Shown in pieces: positions 63,501 through 64,000 of a stretch of DNA of 64,000 nt. Position numbers and translations under genes: made by a program. The stretch spans positions 10,292,001 to 10,356,000 of the forward strand of contig OW051496.1 in assembly GCA_932521035.1 (NCBI GenBank). The letters run 5' to 3'. The DNA is from Oscheius dolichura (lineage: Eukaryota; Nematoda; Chromadorea; Rhabditida; Rhabditidae). The notes below the pieces were generated by a model that was not told the DNA's origin, searched no databases, and worked only from the letters and a program-made list of their open reading frames with translations. Position 1 is the stretch's first letter. Each line of letters starts with the position of its first letter.

Positions 63501-64000
63501 AGCCTAAGCGGCAGAGCGGCAAGCCTAAGCGGCAGAGCGGCAGAGCGGCAAGCCTAAGGAACAGAGCGGCAAGCCTAAGCGGCAAGCCTAAGGAACAGAG
63601 CGGCAAGCCTAAGCAGCAGAGCGGCAAGCCTAAGGAACAGAGCGGCAAGCCTAAGCGGCAGAGCGGCAAGCCTAAGCGGCAGAGCGGCAAGCCTAAGCGG
63701 CAGAGCGGCAGAGCGGCAAGCCTAAGCGGCAGAGCGGCAGAGCGGCAAGCCTAAGCGGCAGAGCGGCAGAGCGGCAAGCCTAAGCGGCAGAGCGGCAAGC
63801 CTAAGCGGCAGAGCGGCAGAGCGGCAAGCCTAAGGAACAGAGCGGCAAGCCTAAGCGGCAAGCCTAAGGAACAGAGCGGCAAGCCTAAGGAACAGAGCGG
63901 CAAGCCTAAGCGGCAAGCCTAAGGAACAGAGCGGCAAGCCTAAGGAACAGAGCGGCAAGCCTAAGGAACAGAGCGGCAAGCCTAAGCGGCAGAGCGGCAA
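60545..64000. repeat. 21-bp minisatellite array with higher-order structure, continues past window
   Basis: The basic 21-bp unit is AGCGGCAAGCCTA plus an 8-base tail: AGCGGCAG, AGGAACAG or AGCAGCAG. Units also appear as the 13-base part or an 8-base tail alone, which breaks any reading frame. Nearly every unit contains GCCTAA. A higher-order repeat is evident: 61114-61473 and 63331-63690 give identical 119-residue translations 2,217 bp apart, and shorter echoes occur about 522 bp apart. Frames through the array (SGKPKRQ or LGLPLCR heptads) are by-products of a 21-base period. At least 3,456 bp; the right border is not reached. Confidence 0.95.

Noticed and set aside
60545-64000. CRISPR-like array
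   Set aside because: Units are directly adjacent and nearly identical with no unique spacers, in a eukaryotic genome. It is a minisatellite.

Overview
This window is nuclear DNA of a rhabditid-like nematode. Genes have many short introns (mostly 36-60 nt) with TTTCAG-type acceptors. Several start codons sit a few bases after an acceptor-like site with no upstream exon, as expected for spliced-leader trans-splicing. The gene set is also nematode-like: a cep-1/p53 relative with a C-terminal SAM-like region, an RRF/EGO-type RNA-dependent RNA polymerase, a serpentine receptor and a short C-type lectin. Exon models were spliced by hand and accepted only when phases closed to a multiple of three. 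I could not name the species.

Layout, left to right. 1-8.4 kb: KCTD-type BTB protein (-, cut by the window edge), GMP reductase (-), a small coiled-coil gene, RPL13A and ELP6 (+, operon-like spacing), and a small membrane protein (-). 9.0-22.5 kb: a direct tandem duplication with a 6,730-bp unit. Each unit carries a bestrophin channel gene (+), a Hippo/MST kinase (-) and the 5' part of GPALPP1 (+). Only the second unit runs on into a complete GPALPP1. 23.6-30.5 kb: PIN4 parvulin (-), KIN17 (-), TIM14/PAM18 (+) and an MKK7/MEK-1-type kinase (+). 32-40.9 kb: a 24-exon RNA-dependent RNA polymerase with a CUE-like N-terminus, whose introns hold hairpin repeats and antisense tRNA-like sequences. 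41-49.4 kb: an unknown gene (-), a C-type lectin (+), a local duplication interrupted by a 1.35-kb miniature Maverick/Polinton, a serpentine receptor (-) and cep-1/p53 (-). 49.5-60.5 kb is mostly intergenic and repeat-rich, with a tRNA-like cluster, an ~850-bp hairpin element, a PASK-like kinase (+) with an intron-containing tRNA-Pro inside one of its introns, and poorly resolved minus-strand exons. From about 60.55 kb to the end is a 21-bp minisatellite in which nearly every unit contains GCCTAA, the complement of the nematode telomere hexamer.

Four short dispersed repeat families recur. The commonest (family A) is a ~90-105 bp element with 20-bp inverted ends and an unrelated centre; it lies mostly in introns and may supply the stop codon of the Hippo kinase.

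The most striking points are: (1) a miniature Maverick with 128-bp inverted ends, a 6-bp target duplication confirmed by an empty site in a sister copy, a truncated adenain-like protease and an intact spliced aspartic-protease-like gene whose active-site Asp is Asn; (2) the 6.73-kb tandem duplication, which gives two Hippo kinases and two bestrophins and puts the second bestrophin behind the GPALPP1 promoter; (3) the CUE-RdRP gene with its repeat-loaded introns; and (4) the GCCTAA minisatellite.
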